A stretch of DNA of 44,359 nucleotides from assembly GCA_020848615.1 (NCBI GenBank), contig JADLHW010000132.1:1-44359 (forward strand), in the 5' to 3' direction. The DNA is from Thermoleophilia bacterium. GTDB taxonomy: Bacteria; Actinomycetota; Thermoleophilia; Miltoncostaeales; Miltoncostaeaceae. This document shows, piece by piece, positions 24,772 through 33,141 of the stretch; the first letter of the stretch is position 1, and each line of letters starts with the position of its first letter. The notes under the pieces were generated by a model that worked only from the letters and a program-made list of their open reading frames with translations, was not told the origin of the DNA and did no database searches. A program made the position numbers and the translations under genes.

Positions 24772-25617
24772 CTACCCGTCCGGCCGCCGCCAGGGCGTCC
24801 CGGGGATCGCGTCGTCGAACACCCAGCGAAGCCAGAGCGTCTGCTCCCACCCACTGTCCCACGGCATGAAGGCGGTGGTGCCGCCCGGGACGGGGACCGC
24901 GACGTACGCCGTCCGCAGGATCCCGTCGAACGTCATCCGGACCCCGTCCCAGTCGCGGGCCGCGGACGCCCAGTCCACGCCGAGGAGTCCCCCGGGCAGG
25001 GTCAGGTCGTACAGCGGCTCGTCCATGGCGGTGAGCGGCCGGGGATGCGCCGTGACCAGCTCGGCCCAGCCGGCCGGGTCCCGGATCTCCAGCACCCGCG
25101 CCGACCGCGGGACGGTGAGCGCCCACACCGGGGCCCCGGGCGCCGTGCGGCGCTCCCACGGCACCGGCCACATGTCGCCGTCGTCAAGCGTCGTGGTGGT
25201 CGCGCCGAGCAGCGTGCAGCCGAACGGCGTGTACTCCGGCGCGGGCGGCGGGACGAACACGCCGGGATCCGGGGGTTCATCGACGTCCCCGCACACCCAG
25301 CCCTGCCGGTCACCGTCGAACGGCGCGAACCACGGATGGTCCCGGTGGCGTGCGAGCCAGGCCTCGGCGGCGGCACGATACCGCGGGGCATTCGCCTCGA
25401 GGTCCGTCACCGCGGCGTGTCGGTCGGCCGCGAACGGGGCGACGCACTCCACGATCCAGTACAGGTCCCCGCGCAGCTCCGCGCCCCGGGGGTCGAGCTC
25501 CAGGTCCCCCTCCAGCACGCTCCGCCCGAGTTCGAGCAGGGCGGGCGGAAGCTCCGGGGTGCTGAAGCCGTTCGCGTCCACCCGGGGAGTGAACCGGAAG
25601 AGGGAGGTCCCCGCCAC
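24772..25617 (-). CDS. Hypothetical protein, unknown function
   Basis: I do not recognise this protein of about 281 residues. It is rich in Trp, Pro and Asp, with segments such as DLYWIVECVAPFAADRHAAV, HPWFAPFDGDRQGWVCG and TTAFMPWDSGWEQTLWLRWV, and no signal peptide or membrane helix. The start is uncertain: GTG at 25617 begins where protein-like sequence starts, and the frame is open to 25731 with Arg/Ser-rich sequence that looks non-coding. No neighbour in the same operon hints at a function. Confidence 0.6.
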   Translation of the reverse strand: MAGTSLFRFTPRVDANGFSTPELPPALLELGRSVLEGDLELDPRGAELRGDLYWIVECVAPFAADRHAAVTDLEANAPRYRAAAEAWLARHRDHPWFAPFDGDRQGWVCGDVDEPPDPGVFVPPPAPEYTPFGCTLLGATTTTLDDGDMWPVPWERRTAPGAPVWALTVPRSARVLEIRDPAGWAELVTAHPRPLTAMDEPLYDLTLPGGLLGVDWASAARDWDGVRMTFDGILRTAYVAVPVPGGTTAFMPWDSGWEQTLWLRWVFDDAIPGTPWRRPDG

Positions 25618-25925
25618 CTGGAGAGGGAGGTGAGCGGGGACCAGGCTGCCGGAGCGAGGGCGCCTCGATGAGGACGCGCCCCGGGACCACCGACCCTCGG
25701 AAACGCGCGACGGATGACGGTCCGGCCGCACGGTCCACCGGCTTCATGCCGGGTATTCCCGGAAAGACGTGGTCACCGGGACCCGTGCGGGGGTCGCCCA
25801 GGCCCGGCGACGTCCACGCTACGGCCCGCCTCGCCACCCCCACATCCGTGAGGTCCACACGCTCACTGCGCCTCGCGCATCGCGCGCGAGATGCGAATGC
25901 ATGTCCGTCGTGCGCTCCGGAGGCC

Positions 25926-28730
25926 TCAGTCCCGCGGATCGTCCTCCCGGTGAAGTCCCCCCAGGGCCCGGTGCAGGCCGGCGCGGCCCGTGATCCCGAG
26001 CTTGCGGTACGCCCGGGACAGGGTGGCCTCGACGGTGCGGCGGGTCACGAACAGGCGGGCCGCGATGGACGGGTTGTCGAGCCCCTCGGCCGCCAGGCGC
26101 GCCATCCGCATCTCGCTGGGCGAGAGCGTGCCGGTGGGGGAGCGGCTCCACGTGCGGCCCAGCTCCTCGGCGGCGCGGATGCGCCAGATGCCGCCCGCGT
26201 TGGCGGCGAACAGGTCGTGGGCGGTCTGCAGCGCCGCCCGGGCGGCGCCCCGCTGTCGTCGCCGCCGCTCGATCCCGCCCAGGACCAGGTGCGCGCGTCC
26301 CAGCTCGGTGGGGAAGCCCAGGCCGTCCAGCCGCTCGACCGCCTCGCCGGCCACCGCGACGGCCCCGTCCAGGTCTCCGTCGAGCGACAGCAGCAGGGCG
26401 CGGACGCGCACGCATGCGCCGGTGAGCCAGGCCCGGCCGAGCTCCCGGCAGCGATGCTCGTAGGGCTCCAGGAGGCCGAGCGCCGCGTGGACGTCCCCGG
26501 TGCGTCCCATCGCCTCCGCCGCCTCGGGGACGAAGAACGTGTGGGAAGGGTCGGGACCCGGGTCGACGCGCGGGTCGTGGAGCTCCAGCGCGGGACGCAG
26601 CCAGGCGTCGGCCGCGCGCGCGTCGCCGGTGGCCAGCTCGACCCTGCCCAGCACCCACGCCAGCCACGGCACCCACCCGCGCAGGCCGGTGGCCATCGCC
26701 GCGTCCAGTGACCGGCACCCCTCCTCCCGTGCGCCCGCCGCGTCGCCGGATGCCGTGAGCACCAGGGCGCGCAGGAGCGTCCGCGACGACTCCACCATCG
26801 CCGAGCCCATCTCCTCGGCGGCGCTCGTGCACCGGTCGGCCGACCGCACGAGGGTGGTCTCGTCCCCGGTCATCGCGGCGAACGTCCCGAGGTACACCGT
26901 GAGATACGGGAGCTCCGTGACGGCACCGACGGTGAGGGACCGTGCGATCTCGCCCGAGAGCACGTCCATGGCGTGCGGCATGTCGCCCGAGAGCCCGCGC
27001 ATCACCGCCCGCACCACGTGGGCGCGCTGGTGGACCCGGGCCCTGCGGTCCCTGCCGCCGTGGGCGACCGCCCGGGTCAGTCCCGGCTCGTCGATGCCGC
27101 CCACCGTGCGCCACGCCGTGACGGCCCGCACGGTGAGGGCCTCCGGCAGGGGCCCGCCGGGGCCGGCCTCCTCAGCCCGGGTCACGGCGCGGTCGGCGTT
27201 CGCGAGGACGACCCTGCCGGGATACCCGGCGTGGTACGTGGCGTGCGCGAGGTCCATGTGGGCCTCCGCCGCGCCGGCGGGATCGGCGTCCAGCTGGACC
27301 AGCGACTCCTCGAGCAGGCCCACCGCCTCGGCCGTCCTGCCCTGCCACACCATCGTCTCCGCCATGAGCCGCATGGCGTGGCCCAGGGGAGGGCCCCGCA
27401 GCACGCCGAGCACCTCCTCCAGGATCCGCGGGAGCTCGGCGTGGTGGCCCGCCCGGGCACGCAGCTCGCAGGCCCGCAGGACCCTGCGGGCCGCCGCCGC
27501 ATCGTGCCCGGCGGGGGTGAGGCGCCACGCCCGCTCCGCCAGGTCCGCGGCCTCCATGGGCGCGCCGCGGTTGGCCGCGAGCGCCGAGGCGGCCTCCAGT
27601 GCGGCTGCGACCTCGCCGTCCGGCCCGTCCGCGGCGATCGCCAGGTGCCGGGCGCGCTGCTCCGGGTCGTCGGTCCCCGCCGCCAGCTTCGCGTGGGCGC
27701 CGCGACGCTCCTGCGCCGTGCTGAGCGCCAGCACCGCGGTGCGGTACAGCGGATGCGTGAAGATCACGACCCCGTCCGCCCCGAGCCGCACGATCCCGGC
27801 GGCCTCCGCCGGGGCGAGCGATGCCTGGGAGCCCTCCAGCGGCTGGTCGCCGGGCATGCACGCCGCCAGCAGCAGCACCTCGCGAACCCCGGAGGGCAGG
27901 GACGCGAGCCGGCGTGAGACCAGGCCGGTGATGTCGCCCGGCAGGGGCGGCGGGGCATCCGGAGCCTGCTCGGCGGCGCCCCCCAGGGCACGGGCCATCT
28001 CGATCGCGGCCAGCGGGTTGCCGCGGGCACCGCGCACGATGCGCTGCACCGCCTCGTCGGATGCGCACGCGGCGGTGCGCTGCGTCACCAGGCGCGTCAG
28101 CGCCCGTTCGCTCAGCGGGCCCATGAGCACGCGGCGCAGCCGCCCGGGCGGGACGGCCCGTTCCACGGCGCGGGGAGCGGGGCCCTCCCCGATGCGGGCG
28201 CCGGCCAGCACGCCCACCGGGCTGTCCTTCGCCCGCCGCACCGCGAGCTCCACGGCCTGGGCGCCGGCGGGGTCGAGCCAGTGGATGTCATCGAGCACCA
28301 GCAGCAGCGGGCTGCTGCCGGCGAGGTCCGCCAGCAGGGTGGCGAGACCCGCGGCGACGGTCTGCCACTCGGACGCCACGTCCCCGGGGTCCATGCGGCG
28401 CAACGCCACCAGCAGGGCCCGCCGCTGCGGCGCGGGGAGCACCGACAGCGCATCGTCCTCGACGTCCGCCAGCAGCTCGATGAGCGCGGCATGCGGAAGC
28501 TGCAGCTCCCGCTCGGACGGCCGGCAGGAGAGCGTGCGGATCCCGCGCGCGACCGCCTCGGCTCCCACCGTCTCGATGAGGGCGGTCTTGCCGATACCGG
28601 GGTCACCCTCCAGCAGCAACGCGCAGGCGCCGTCGGTGAGGTCGTCCAGGAGGCGTGCGGCGGCGGCCAGCTCGGCCTGTCGCTCGAAGATCATCCGGGG
28701 GTCGGGTCGTGTCGGGGTGGCGGTCCGCAT
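25926..28730 (-). CDS. LAL-type LuxR transcriptional regulator with ATPase domain
   Basis: This 934-residue protein is a large ATP-binding LuxR regulator (LAL, MalT-like, STAND class). It has an N-terminal AAA/NTPase domain with Walker A GDPGIGKT at 42-49 and Walker B LLLVLDDIHWLDP near 143-155, a long helical TPR-like middle, and a C-terminal LuxR helix-turn-helix (LSPSEMRMARLAAEG, NPSIAARLFVTRRTVEATLS, AYRKLGITGR). Such proteins activate transcription when a ligand binds the helical region and ATP drives oligomerisation; the ligand here is unknown. The ATG at 28730 is used; M13 (28694), directly before the conserved FERQAEL, is an alternative. Confidence 0.94.
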   Translation of the reverse strand: MRTATPTRPDPRMIFERQAELAAAARLLDDLTDGACALLLEGDPGIGKTALIETVGAEAVARGIRTLSCRPSERELQLPHAALIELLADVEDDALSVLPAPQRRALLVALRRMDPGDVASEWQTVAAGLATLLADLAGSSPLLLVLDDIHWLDPAGAQAVELAVRRAKDSPVGVLAGARIGEGPAPRAVERAVPPGRLRRVLMGPLSERALTRLVTQRTAACASDEAVQRIVRGARGNPLAAIEMARALGGAAEQAPDAPPPLPGDITGLVSRRLASLPSGVREVLLLAACMPGDQPLEGSQASLAPAEAAGIVRLGADGVVIFTHPLYRTAVLALSTAQERRGAHAKLAAGTDDPEQRARHLAIAADGPDGEVAAALEAASALAANRGAPMEAADLAERAWRLTPAGHDAAAARRVLRACELRARAGHHAELPRILEEVLGVLRGPPLGHAMRLMAETMVWQGRTAEAVGLLEESLVQLDADPAGAAEAHMDLAHATYHAGYPGRVVLANADRAVTRAEEAGPGGPLPEALTVRAVTAWRTVGGIDEPGLTRAVAHGGRDRRARVHQRAHVVRAVMRGLSGDMPHAMDVLSGEIARSLTVGAVTELPYLTVYLGTFAAMTGDETTLVRSADRCTSAAEEMGSAMVESSRTLLRALVLTASGDAAGAREEGCRSLDAAMATGLRGWVPWLAWVLGRVELATGDARAADAWLRPALELHDPRVDPGPDPSHTFFVPEAAEAMGRTGDVHAALGLLEPYEHRCRELGRAWLTGACVRVRALLLSLDGDLDGAVAVAGEAVERLDGLGFPTELGRAHLVLGGIERRRRQRGAARAALQTAHDLFAANAGGIWRIRAAEELGRTWSRSPTGTLSPSEMRMARLAAEGLDNPSIAARLFVTRRTVEATLSRAYRKLGITGRAGLHRALGGLHREDDPRD

Positions 28731-28827
28731 CCAGCGGATCGCAGGAACGCTGCGGAGCGCAACCTATCGCGCCGCGGCACGGCGCGCGCGACGCCTTCAC
28801 GTGGCCCGCGGTGGTCCCTCGGGGGTC

Positions 28828-29058
28828 GTGAGATCCGCCGCCGCGATCGCCGCCGTCCTGCTCGGCGCCGGCCTCGCCGCGTGCGGCGGCGACGGCGCGT
28901 CCCCGAGGCCGCCCGCGGTCCCCGCGACGAACGGCATCGAGCACCTGCGCGTGGTGCGGGTGCTCGGCGGCGTGCGCACCGTGACCGAATCCCGGGAGTA
29001 CCGGCCCGCCGATGGCTGCTGGAGCGCGCGCACGCCGCGGGTCTTCGCGCTGCCCTGA
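28828..29058 (+). CDS. Small putative lipoprotein
   Basis: This 76-residue protein starts at GTG 28828 with a short basic N-terminus, a hydrophobic stretch and a lipobox LAAC at 18-21, so it is probably lipid-anchored outside the membrane. The mature part is only about 55 residues (TNGIEHLRVVRVLGGVRTVT, EYRPADGCWSARTP) with one further Cys. No family is recognised. It is divergent from the LAL regulator, which may control it. It could be the remnant of a longer lipoprotein. Confidence 0.55.
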   Translation: MRSAAAIAAVLLGAGLAACGGDGASPRPPAVPATNGIEHLRVVRVLGGVRTVTESREYRPADGCWSARTPRVFALP

Positions 29059-29102
29059 CCGCCGGCGCGCCGGGACGGGGACCTGCGGTACGGTCACCGG
29101 CG

Positions 29103-29747
29103 ATGGAACCTCGGCGGGCCGAGATCACCACCGAACGGGAGCTGCGGGAGCTGCTGGGGCCGCCCATGCCGCGGGCCATCACGAAGGACCGCACCCGGCT
29201 GCTCGACATTGACCGCGCGTTCCTCGCCGCGTCGCCGTTCTGCCTCATCGCGACCGCCGGTGCCGACGGCACGTGCGACGTGTCCCCGAAGGGCGACCCG
29301 CCGGGGTTCGCCCTGGTGCTCGACGACACCACCATCGCCATCCCGGACCGCCCCGGCAACCGGCGGGCCGACGGCTTCCGGAACATCCTCGCCAACCCCC
29401 GGGTGGGGCTCATCTTCATCGTGCCGGGCAGCCCCGACACCCTGCGCATCAACGGCCGCGCCCGGCTGGTGCGGGAGGCCCCGTTCCTGGACCGCATGAC
29501 GGTGCGGGGGAACCGCCCGCCGCTGGCGCTGGTGGTGGAGGTGGAGCAGGTGTTCCTGCATTGCCCCAAGGCATTCATGCGCTCGCGCCTGTGGGATCCC
29601 GCCACCTGGGACCCCGCGGCACTGCCCGGCACCGCCGAGATGGTCAAGCGGGTGCAGGACGTCGAGGAGAGCCTGGACGAGCTGCGCGAGTACTACGGCC
29701 CGTCGTACGAGGGGCGCCTCTACGGACCGGGGCCGCCGGCGCGGTAG
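29103..29747 (+). CDS. PPOX-class flavoprotein (pyridoxamine-phosphate-oxidase-like)
   Basis: This 214-residue protein has the split beta-barrel of FMN-binding pyridoxamine 5'-phosphate oxidase-like proteins. Segments are FLAASPFCLIATAGADGTCD, VSPKGDPPGFALVLDDTTIA, GNRRADGFRNILANPRVGLI and RINGRARLV, followed by PLALVVEVEQVFLHCPKAFM. The last motif, VFLHCPKA, is typical of the MSMEG_1061-like FMN-dependent subfamily. Substrate is unknown; related proteins bind FMN or F420 and act in detoxification. The ATG at 29103 begins the family's normal N-terminus; a longer frame upstream is not protein-like. Confidence 0.9.
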   Translation: MEPRRAEITTERELRELLGPPMPRAITKDRTRLLDIDRAFLAASPFCLIATAGADGTCDVSPKGDPPGFALVLDDTTIAIPDRPGNRRADGFRNILANPRVGLIFIVPGSPDTLRINGRARLVREAPFLDRMTVRGNRPPLALVVEVEQVFLHCPKAFMRSRLWDPATWDPAALPGTAEMVKRVQDVEESLDELREYYGPSYEGRLYGPGPPAR

Positions 29748-29763
29748 CCACGCCGCGACCCGT

Positions 29764-30423
29764 TCACCATGACGGGTGGTGCCACGGCGGGCCGGTGACC
29801 GCGACGGCCAGCGCCCGCCGCGCATCGTGCAGGACCGGTTCGCCGTGGGTCACCAGGACACGGTCCAACTCCAGGTCCAGCAGCGGCTCCAGCGTGGGGC
29901 GCAGCCTGGTGCGGTACCAGGTGGCGGTCGAGGGCTTCGGCGTGGTCTGCAGCCACACCCGGAGGGCCCCGTCGGCGACCACCAGGGAGTCCCCGGTCAC
30001 CAGCGCCCGGTGGGACGGCAGCAGCACGGGGGTCTCGTACCGGCGCGGGTTCCCGATCGCGAACGCCGACGCGCCGCCGGGCAGCGGGACACCCGGCCGG
30101 ATCTCCCGCACCCGGCCCGGATCGAGTCCGCGCCTGAGGATGGCCGGGTGGCCCCAGATCTCCCCGTCGTACCGCTCCGCCAGGGGAGCGGCGCTGCGCA
30201 CGTGGTACGGGATGGTGACCAGCACCGCGACGGGCGGCCGCACGACGGCGTCGAGAGCGGTCACGACCTCGGCGTGGTCACGCGGCAGCAGCGGGTCGAC
30301 GAGCCACGTGCCCTCCGCGTGCACGGCCGCGTAGGAGCTCACGACGTCCCCGAAGCCGCGGGGATGCCACTCCGGGTGGCGCGCCGTCCACCACCACAGC
30401 CCGTCCGCCAGCTCGTGCACCAC
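29764..30423 (-). CDS. Degenerate metallo-beta-lactamase-fold protein
   Basis: The 219-residue product resembles the metallo-beta-lactamase fold (GTWLVDPLLP, AVLVTIPYHVRSAAPLAERY, LVTGDSLVVADGALRVW, LDRVLVTHGEPVL). The canonical metal site THxHxDH is replaced by TIPYHVRSA, so most zinc ligands are missing and hydrolase activity is doubtful. GTG at 30423 or 30420 is preferred because the sequence becomes family-like there; the frame is open to 30540 but overlaps the divergent gene's control region. It is convergent with the flavoprotein gene. Confidence 0.75.
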   Translation of the reverse strand: MVHELADGLWWWTARHPEWHPRGFGDVVSSYAAVHAEGTWLVDPLLPRDHAEVVTALDAVVRPPVAVLVTIPYHVRSAAPLAERYDGEIWGHPAILRRGLDPGRVREIRPGVPLPGGASAFAIGNPRRYETPVLLPSHRALVTGDSLVVADGALRVWLQTTPKPSTATWYRTRLRPTLEPLLDLELDRVLVTHGEPVLHDARRALAVAVTGPPWHHPSW

Positions 30424-30542
30424 GGCCGCCGTTTCGAAGAGGTTCGTCAGAGCAGCATAAGAGCGGCCGTTCCGGGCTTCTGCGGCGCCGCGCGATCCCG
30501 ATGAAGGAGGTGGACACCCTCCGAACGACAGGAGCACCACCC

Positions 30543-30995
30543 ATGCAGATCACCGCGAACAGCGGGGCCGCCAACACCCAGCGGGCCTTCGGCCCCGAGG
30601 GGGCCGGCCGGATGCCCCCGCCCCCGGGCGGCGGCCCGGCGAAGCTCGCCGAGACCCTCGGCGTGAGCACCGACGAGCTGAAGGCCGCCCGCGACTCGGG
30701 GACGACCCTCACCGAGCTCGCGGCGTCCAAGGGCATCTCCAAGGACGACCTCGTCGCCAAGCTCGTGCAGCAGATGAACGACGACCGGCCGGAGGACGCG
30801 CCGGAGATCTCCGACGAGGACCTGAAGGCCATGGTCACCGAGATGGTCGACCGCGTGCCCGGTCAGGGCGGCCCCGGCGGCCCGCGCGGCGCCGGCGGCG
30901 GTTCCGGGGACGGGGGCGGCACCGACGCGTGGCACCACCACCGCCACCGCGGCGGCGACAGCGACACCTCCGAGCAGGTCGACGAGGTCGCCTGA
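30543..30995 (+). CDS. Small hydrophilic protein with His-rich C-terminus
   Basis: This 150-residue protein has a Pro/Gly-rich linker (GRMPPPPGGGPAK), two helical units (LAETLGVSTDELKAARDSG; LTELAASKGISKDDLVAKLV), an acidic helix, and a Gly-rich tail ending in a His cluster WHHHRHRGGD. There is no signal peptide or membrane segment. The helical units recall a repeat seen in many actinobacterial and firmicute proteins of unknown role; the His cluster could bind metal. The ATG at 30543 follows AGGAGCACC; 30501 is an alternative start. The two-component genes begin 40 bases on, so it may be their target or part of their operon. Confidence 0.75.
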   Translation: MQITANSGAANTQRAFGPEGAGRMPPPPGGGPAKLAETLGVSTDELKAARDSGTTLTELAASKGISKDDLVAKLVQQMNDDRPEDAPEISDEDLKAMVTEMVDRVPGQGGPGGPRGAGGGSGDGGGTDAWHHHRHRGGDSDTSEQVDEVA

Positions 30996-31035
30996 TTCTC
31001 AGAGGTTCCTTATGCGCGCGCGGGATCGTTGCGGC

Positions 31036-31707
31036 ATGAGGATCCTGGTGGTGGACGATGACCGCTCCGTCCGCGAGGCGCTCCGCCGTGCCCTGATCGT
31101 CGACGGGCACGAGGTGCGCCTCGCGGAGGACGGCACGCAGGCACTCGCCGCATGCGGGCCCGGCGCGCAGGACTGCGTGGTCCTCGACATCGGCCTGCCC
31201 GGCGTGAGCGGCCTCGAGGTGTGCCGCATCCTGCGGCGCGGCGGGAACCGCGTGCCGATCCTCATGCTCACCGCGCGTGACGCCGTGACCGCCCGCATCG
31301 AGGGGCTCGACGCCGGGGCGGACGACTACCTCGTCAAGCCCTTCGACCTCGGGGAGCTGCGGGCCCGGCTGCGGGCGCTGCAGCGCCGCACCACCGACGC
31401 GGATCCCGACGACCCGGCGTTCGAGGAGATCCGCCTCGACACCGCGCGGCACGGGGTGCTGGTGCGCCAGGAGTTCGTGGAGCTCACCCGTACCGAGTAC
31501 AGCCTGCTGGAGCTCCTGCTGCGCAACCCCCGCCGCATCCTGTCGCGCAGCGCGATCCACGAGCAGGTGTGGGGGTACGACTTCGGCCCGGACTCCAACG
31601 GGCTGCGCGTGTACATCGGGTACCTGCGCAAGAAGCTGGAGGCGGCGGGCGCCCGGCAGCTCATCCACACCGTGCGTGGCGTCGGCTACGTGCTGCGCGA
31701 GCCATGA
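31036..31707 (+). CDS. OmpR/PhoB-family response regulator
   Basis: This 223-residue regulator has a receiver domain (MRILVVDDDRS with the acidic pocket, VVLDIGLPG with the phosphoacceptor Asp, MLTARD and the KPFD Lys) and a winged-helix DNA-binding domain of OmpR type (VELTRTEYSLLELLLRNPR, GLRVYIGYLRKKLEAAG, IHTVRGVGYVLREP). The ATG at 31036 is chosen because the receiver fold starts there; 31012 would add eight non-conserved residues. The stop overlaps the histidine kinase start (ATGA), so the two are a cognate pair. Confidence 0.95.
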   Translation: MRILVVDDDRSVREALRRALIVDGHEVRLAEDGTQALAACGPGAQDCVVLDIGLPGVSGLEVCRILRRGGNRVPILMLTARDAVTARIEGLDAGADDYLVKPFDLGELRARLRALQRRTTDADPDDPAFEEIRLDTARHGVLVRQEFVELTRTEYSLLELLLRNPRRILSRSAIHEQVWGYDFGPDSNGLRVYIGYLRKKLEAAGARQLIHTVRGVGYVLREP

Positions 31708-33110
31708 CGCTGCGCACCCGGGTCGCGGCGGCCGCCGGCATCGCCGTGGCGATCACCGCGATCGCGCTGGCCGTCGGGAACTGGATCGCCACCCGCAACG
31801 CCCTGCGCGCGGAGATCGACCGGGCGCTCGTCCAGGCCGCCGGCAACTTCGCCCGGGTGCCGCAGGGAACTCCCGCGGACCGCGCGCCCCAGCCGGCGCC
31901 CGGCGGCACGTCCACGACCGGGTCACCTCCGACGCTCCCGCGGCAGCCGTTCGGCGGTGCCACCGGCACCGTCCAGATGGTGTCGTCCACCGGCACGGTG
32001 AGCCGCCCCACCGGGGCGAGCGCGCTGCCGGTGGACGACCTCACCCGGCGGATCGCCGACGAGGGCACCGGCCGGTACTTCCGCGATGTCACCGTCAACG
32101 GCGTGGAGCTGCGCGTCCTCACCGCCGGGGTCGGAACGCGCGGCGCCGTCCAGATCGCGCGGCCGCTCACCGAGGTGAACCGCACCCTCGACCGGATGCT
32201 CATGGCCGTCGTCGCCATCGGGGTCGGCGGCATCGCGTTGGCGGCGCTCCTGGGCGCCTGGGTGGCGCGCACCGCCCTCGCCCCGGTGCGGCGGTTCACG
32301 GACCGCACCGAGGCGATCGCCGACGACCCCGACCCCTCCCACCGCCTCGTCGTCGCCGGGCATGACGAGCTCACCCGGCTGGCGCGCAGCTTCAACCGCA
32401 CCCTCGACGCCCTCGAGGCGTCCGTCGAGTCACAGCGGAACCTCGTTGCCGACGCGGGGCACGAGCTGCGCACGCCGCTGGCCAGCCTGCGCACGAACAT
32501 CCAGGTGCTGGAGCACGCCGACCGGCTCCCGCCGGAGGACGTCGCGGCGCTGCGCGAGGACATCGTCGCCGAGCTCGACGAGCTCACCGCCCTCGTGGCC
32601 GACGTGGTGGAGCTCGCCCGCGGCACCCGCCCCGGTGAGGTCGCCGACGCCGTCCAGCTCGACGAGGTGGTGACGAACCTCGTGGAGCGGTTCCAGCGCC
32701 GCATGCCGGACGTCGCGTTCCGCTGCTCCCTGGACGACACGGTGGTGGCGGGGGAGCCGGAGCGCATCGGGCGGGCCGTCTCGAACCTCCTGGACAACGC
32801 CCGCAAGTGGAGCCCGCCGGGGACGGAGGTGGAGGTGACGGTGCGCGACGGGTGGGTGAGCGTGCGCGACCACGGCCCGGGGTTCTCGCCCGCGGACCTG
32901 CCGCACGTGTTCGACCGCTTCTACCGCGCCGCCGACGCCCGCCGGCTCCCCGGCTCGGGCCTCGGCCTGGCGATCGTCCGCCAGGCCGCCGAGGCCCACG
33001 GCGGCCGCGCCGAGGCCGCCAACGCCGAGGGCGGCGGGGCCGTCGTGCGGATCCGGTTCACGCCCGTCGAGGCTCATGCGACCCCGTCCCTTACGCCGCT
33101 CTTCGACTGA
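31704..33110 (+). CDS. Membrane sensor histidine kinase
   Basis: This 468-residue kinase has two transmembrane helices (about 9-29 and 168-189) flanking an extracytoplasmic sensor of about 135 residues, a HAMP domain, an HisKA dimerisation domain with the phosphorylated H253 in DAGHELRTPLASLRTN, and a HATPase_c domain with N box AVSNLLDNARKWSPPG, G1 RDHGPGFSP and G2 GSGLGLAIV. The sensor region is rich in Pro, Thr and Gly (TPADRAPQPAPGGTSTTGSP) and gives no ligand clue. The layout is like MprB/TcrY kinases. Glycosyltransferase genes follow directly, hinting at an envelope signal. Confidence 0.95.
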   Translation: MTLRTRVAAAAGIAVAITAIALAVGNWIATRNALRAEIDRALVQAAGNFARVPQGTPADRAPQPAPGGTSTTGSPPTLPRQPFGGATGTVQMVSSTGTVSRPTGASALPVDDLTRRIADEGTGRYFRDVTVNGVELRVLTAGVGTRGAVQIARPLTEVNRTLDRMLMAVVAIGVGGIALAALLGAWVARTALAPVRRFTDRTEAIADDPDPSHRLVVAGHDELTRLARSFNRTLDALEASVESQRNLVADAGHELRTPLASLRTNIQVLEHADRLPPEDVAALREDIVAELDELTALVADVVELARGTRPGEVADAVQLDEVVTNLVERFQRRMPDVAFRCSLDDTVVAGEPERIGRAVSNLLDNARKWSPPGTEVEVTVRDGWVSVRDHGPGFSPADLPHVFDRFYRAADARRLPGSGLGLAIVRQAAEAHGGRAEAANAEGGGAVVRIRFTPVEAHATPSLTPLFD

Positions 33111-33141
33111 GCACAGGGACGCCTCAGGCGCACCCGGTTCC

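Noticed and set aside
26500-29058. An 852-codon plus-strand frame across the LAL regulator
   Set aside because: Most of it is the complement of the regulator gene and is Arg/Ser-rich. Only its last part from 28828 looks like a real lipoprotein gene.
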